Below, in pieces: positions 60,682 to 63,212 of a stretch of 63,212 nucleotides of DNA. The stretch is taken from NCBI GenBank assembly GCA_021768485.1, contig JAIZVZ010000012.1, positions 1 through 63,212 of the forward strand. Reading direction: 5' to 3'. This DNA is from Oxalobacteraceae bacterium. Its GTDB lineage: Bacteria; Pseudomonadota; Gammaproteobacteria; Burkholderiales; Burkholderiaceae_D. Position numbers and translations under genes: made by a program. Position 1 is the first letter of the stretch. The number at the start of each line of letters is the position of its first letter. The notes beneath the pieces were generated by a model. The model ran no database searches. It had not been told where the DNA came from and was given only the letters and a program-made list of their open reading frames with translations.

Positions 60682-61989
60682 TCACATCCTGACCAGCAAG
60701 GCCACCGCTTCCGCCGCAATGCCCTCCTCGCGGCCCAGAAAACCGAGTTTTTCATTGGTCTTGGCCTTGATATTGACCTGATTGGCGTCGAGCGCCAGAT
60801 CGGCGGCGATATGCGCCACCATGGCAGCGATATGCGGCGCCATTTTCGGCGCCTGGGCAATGATGGTGGCGTCGAGATTGGCGATCCGGTAACCGCTGGC
60901 CAGCACCCGGCTGGCGGCCTCGCGCAGCAATACGCGCGAATCGGCGCCGGCAAAGCGGGCATCGGTGTCGGGAAAGTGGCGGCCGATATCGCCGAGCGCG
61001 GCCGCGCCGAGCAAGGCGTCGGTCACGGCATGCAGCAACACGTCGGCGTCGGAATGGCCGAGCAAGCCTTTCGGATGGGCAATCGTCACGCCGCCGATGA
61101 TCAGCGGCCGGCCGGCCGTCAACACATGGCAATCGTAGCCCTGGCCGATGCGAAACGGCGGCGCCGCAGGCGAACCCGCCGGTGAACCTGTTGGCATGCT
61201 GGCTTGCGTGCTGGCTGGCGTGCTGCTTGGCGTGCTGCTTGGCATATTCACTTGCATACTCATCGGCGTTCCATCCTGCTTCAAATACAACTCCACACTG
61301 TCCAGGTCGCGCGGCAACGTCACCTTCAGGTTGCGCGGATGGCCTTCGATCAATTTCGGCCGCAAGCCCTGCGCCTCGATCGCGCTGGCCTCATCGGTGA
61401 TGCCGGCCTGGCCGGCAACCTGCGTCAAGGCCTCCAGCAAGACCTCGAAGCGGAACATCTGCGGCGTCTGCGCCAGCCACAGGCCGTCGCGCGCAAGCGT
61501 CTCGCGCGCGCGCGGGGGGCCGTCCGGCCGCCCTGCACGCTCCTCGCGCTTGACGGTATCGACCACCGGCAAAGCCAGCAGGCCGCCGACGCCGTCCTCG
61601 CCAACCCCGGCGATCAGGCGGTCGATCAGGGCCGGCGTCAGGCCGGGCCGGGCCGCATCATGCACCAGCACCCAGTCCTGCGCGCCGGGCGGAACGCCGG
61701 CCGAATCGCGCATGCGCTGCAAGCCGTTCAACACCGATTGCTGGCGCGTGCTGCCGCCGCAGGCCAGCACGGAGACTCCCGGCAGCTCCAGCAAGGGAGC
61801 GGCGCTGGCATCGTCGGCGCCGGTCACCACAAAAGTATGTGCAATCTGCGGGCTGGCAAGAAAAACCTCGACCGTGCGGCGCAGGATCGGCACCCCCAGC
61901 AGCGGCAGGTATTGTTTCGGCGTGGCGGCCTGCATGCGGGTGCCTGCGCCGGCGGCGGGAATCAGGGCGAAATAACGTGGTTTTGTCAT
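60682..61989 (-). CDS. ispDF: Bifunctional IspD-IspF (MEP cytidylyltransferase / MECDP synthase)
   Basis: A single 435-residue frame. Residues 1 to about 238 are IspD ([50 protein letters not shown]). About 239-278 is a Ser/Thr/Pro linker ([17 protein letters not shown]). About 279-435 is IspF ([20 protein letters not shown]) with zinc ligands Asp286, His288 and His320. The two catalyse the third and fifth steps of the MEP pathway that dxr begins. Start 61989 ([14 protein letters not shown]) is the IspD family start. Internal Met codons in the linker could give free IspF. A fused form is known in alpha- and epsilonproteobacteria; most betaproteobacteria have two genes. Confidence 0.93.
   Translation of the reverse strand: MTKPRYFALIPAAGAGTRMQAATPKQYLPLLGVPILRRTVEVFLASPQIAHTFVVTGADDASAAPLLELPGVSVLACGGSTRQQSVLNGLQRMRDSAGVPPGAQDWVLVHDAARPGLTPALIDRLIAGVGEDGVGGLLALPVVDTVKREERAGRPDGPPRARETLARDGLWLAQTPQMFRFEVLLEALTQVAGQAGITDEASAIEAQGLRPKLIEGHPRNLKVTLPRDLDSVELYLKQDGTPMSMQVNMPSSTPSSTPASTQASMPTGSPAGSPAAPPFRIGQGYDCHVLTAGRPLIIGGVTIAHPKGLLGHSDADVLLHAVTDALLGAAALGDIGRHFPDTDARFAGADSRVLLREAASRVLASGYRIANLDATIIAQAPKMAPHIAAMVAHIAADLALDANQVNIKAKTNEKLGFLGREEGIAAEAVALLVRM
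61181..61262 (-). repeat. Repeat-rich linker DNA inside ispDF
   Basis: On the plus strand, words such as GCTGGCTTGCGT, GCTGGCTGGCGT and GCTGCTTGGCGT recur with a period of about 12 bp. They encode the [13 protein letters not shown]-type linker between the two enzyme domains. Copies are imperfect, and every step keeps the reading frame. Confidence 0.65.
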
Positions 61990-62157
61990 GCGAAAAAAAA
62001 TCGGCACGAAGACAGCCGGTGCGGCGACATGCCGCCAACTTCAACGCGTAAGCAATTCTAACCGATAGCTTGGACTATAATAAGGGCTTCATTTCCCGGT
62101 GCAGTATGCACCGCACGCAATTTACCAGAATCGCCACCTGCCTTTTTTCACTGCTGC

Positions 62158-62745
62158 ATGTCCTCAGACTCCAAAAAACTACTGCCCAAAGCCGGCCACC
62201 GTTATGCCTTGCCTGCATTATACGGTTCAAGCGACGCCTATCTGCTGTCCCAGGCGGCGCTCGAATTGAAAGCCCAAGGCCGGATGCTGGCCGTGGTGGT
62301 CGCCAATGCCGGCGACGCCCAGCGCCTGCTGGCCGAAATTCCGTGGTGCGGCGGCCCGGCCGCCCTGCGCTGCCATTTGCTGCCCGACTGGGAAACCCTG
62401 CCTTACGACGCCTTTTCGCCGCACCAGGACCTGGTCTCGGAACGCCTGGCCACGCTGTACGAAATCCAGAACGGCCAGTGCGACGTGCTGATCGTGCCGG
62501 CCACCACGGCGCTGGTGCGCATCGCGCCGCCGCCGTTTTTGGCCGCCTACACCTTTTTCTTCAAAAGAGGGGAAAAGCTCGACGAGGCCCGCCTGAAATC
62601 GCAGCTGACGCTGGCCGGCTATACCCACGTGACGCAGGTGATGCTGCCCGGCGAATATTCGGTGCGCGGCGGCCTGCTCGACCTGTTTCCGATGGGTTCG
62701 CCGCTGCCCTACCGGCTCGACCTGTTCGGCGACACCATCGACAGC
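62158..62745 (+). pseudogene. mfd: Transcription-repair coupling factor, N-terminal part only
   Basis: Codons from ATG 62158 encode about 196 residues of Mfd: YALPALYGSSDAYLLSQAAL, LLPDWETLPYDAFSPHQDLV, LIVPATTALVRIAPPPF, and MLPGEYSVRGGLLDLFPMGS. They match the UvrB-like domain that binds UvrA. Mfd is normally about 1150 residues. After GDTIDS the expected continuation (of the type IRTFDxxTQRS) is replaced by unrelated sequence in the same frame, so the RNA-polymerase-binding and helicase domains are absent here. The break is either an assembly join or a real disruption. Confidence 0.9.
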
Positions 62746-63212
62746 AGCGACATTCTGCTGTTTGCTCAGGCGCTACCACATCTCGAGGCCCTCCAGCTTC
62801 GTAATATTGCAGGCGAAAGCTGTGATCCGCTGGCTGTAGTGTTACTGGTGGAACATTGCCCTGATTTGCTGTACCTTAACTTATGCTCCGAGTCACTGCA
62901 GAACCGCTCCAATATAGAGTTCACCGACACCAAGCAGTATGCATCGCTGTATGGCCGCTCTCGCCTGCGTGAGTTGTACGTTGACAGTATGACAGAACAT
63001 ATTTTGTGCACAGTGATCAGACTGTGCCCAAATCTACACACATTGGGTATCGTTCACGGCGAGGAATATTCACCTGATACGGTTGACGATGCATACACTG
63101 TGCGTACTGTCTACACACCTCATAACAGGCCCGCAGAGCTGGCGCTGCGTCATATCAACAATAGCAGCATCAAATCGCTACATTTGTGCAATTACACCCT
63201 CCTGGGTGATGC
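62746..63212 (+). other. Foreign leucine-rich-repeat coding sequence, eukaryotic (fungal)-like, open to the window end
   Basis: About 155 codons are open in the frame of mfd and run off the window. Repeats of the LxxLxL type recur: LPHLEALQLRNI, CPDLLYLNLCS, RLRELYVDSM, CPNLHTLGIVHG and IKSLHLCNY. The spacing is irregular at about 30-40 residues, and the CPxL style is common in fungal F-box/LRR proteins. Composition changes: 62881-62940 has 29 G+C of 60, against 39 of 60 at 62701-62760, and codons such as AAT, ATA and TTA, rare elsewhere in the window, appear. It has no N-terminus of its own here. Gene identity beyond LRR is not claimed. Confidence 0.7.

Noticed and set aside
62746-63212. A bacterial LRR effector fused to Mfd as a new system
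   Set aside because: The abrupt change in composition and the irregular fungal-style repeats make an assembly chimera more likely; reported as a junction to test instead.

Overview
The window is about 62.7 kb of bacterial chromosome with a short foreign-looking sequence at its right end. GC-rich coding DNA, the gene families and above all the gene order (guaB-guaA, ratA-smpB, ppsA/ppsR, the frr-to-rnhB envelope cluster, smc-zipA-ligA, dapC-dapD-pilU-dapE-prmB) point to a Burkholderiales betaproteobacterium, most likely Oxalobacteraceae (Herbaspirillum/Janthinobacterium/Massilia-like). That placement rests on synteny and protein character, not on an rRNA gene; no rRNA or tRNA gene was seen.

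Layout. Positions 1-1030 are the eroded edge of a genomic island next to the 3' end of guaA: the tail of a YoeB toxin, an IS3-family remnant, and an integrase N-terminus fused in frame to that transposase remnant. Positions 1030-10827 carry guaB-guaA, a DUF4124 secreted protein, ratA-ratB, smpB, qmcA-nfeD and ppsA. A 142-bp block of palindromes and repeats separates ppsA from its divergent regulator ppsR. From 12136 to 28035 the minus strand carries one long run: rpsB-tsf, pyrH-frr, uppS-cdsA-dxr-rseP-bamA-skp-lpxD-fabZ-lpxA-lpxB-rnhB and an rRNA methylase. It covers translation factors, UMP synthesis and the building of phospholipid, lipid A, isoprenoid and outer membrane. From 28460 to 32979 the plus strand has map, glnD, a pseudouridine synthase and a small unknown gene. 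From 33058 to 43063 the minus strand has smc, zipA, ligA, galU, def and a Kir-type potassium channel. From 43418 to 52417 the plus strand has the lysine/diaminopimelate genes dapC, dapD and dapE with a PilU-like ATPase and an Spx/ArsC-like protein between them, then prmB, an ABC-F protein, a DUF3617 protein and arfB. From 52441 to 57880 the minus strand has a FapA-like protein and a DUF1501/DUF1800/small secreted protein trio. The end has ompR-envZ, a degenerate encapsulated-ferritin homologue, a fused ispDF and the start of mfd.

At about 62745 the mfd reading frame breaks off and continues, in the same frame, into lower-GC sequence encoding leucine-rich repeats of the kind seen in fungal F-box/LRR proteins. 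A chimeric assembly join with eukaryotic (probably fungal) DNA is the simplest reading, but it should be tested because mfd is lost as assembled.

Most of the window is ordinary core genome. The parts that deserve attention are the guaA-island scar, the ppsA/ppsR palindrome block, the ferritin homologue that has lost its ferroxidase residues, the ispDF fusion with its repeat-rich linker, the many short tandem duplications, and the right-hand junction.
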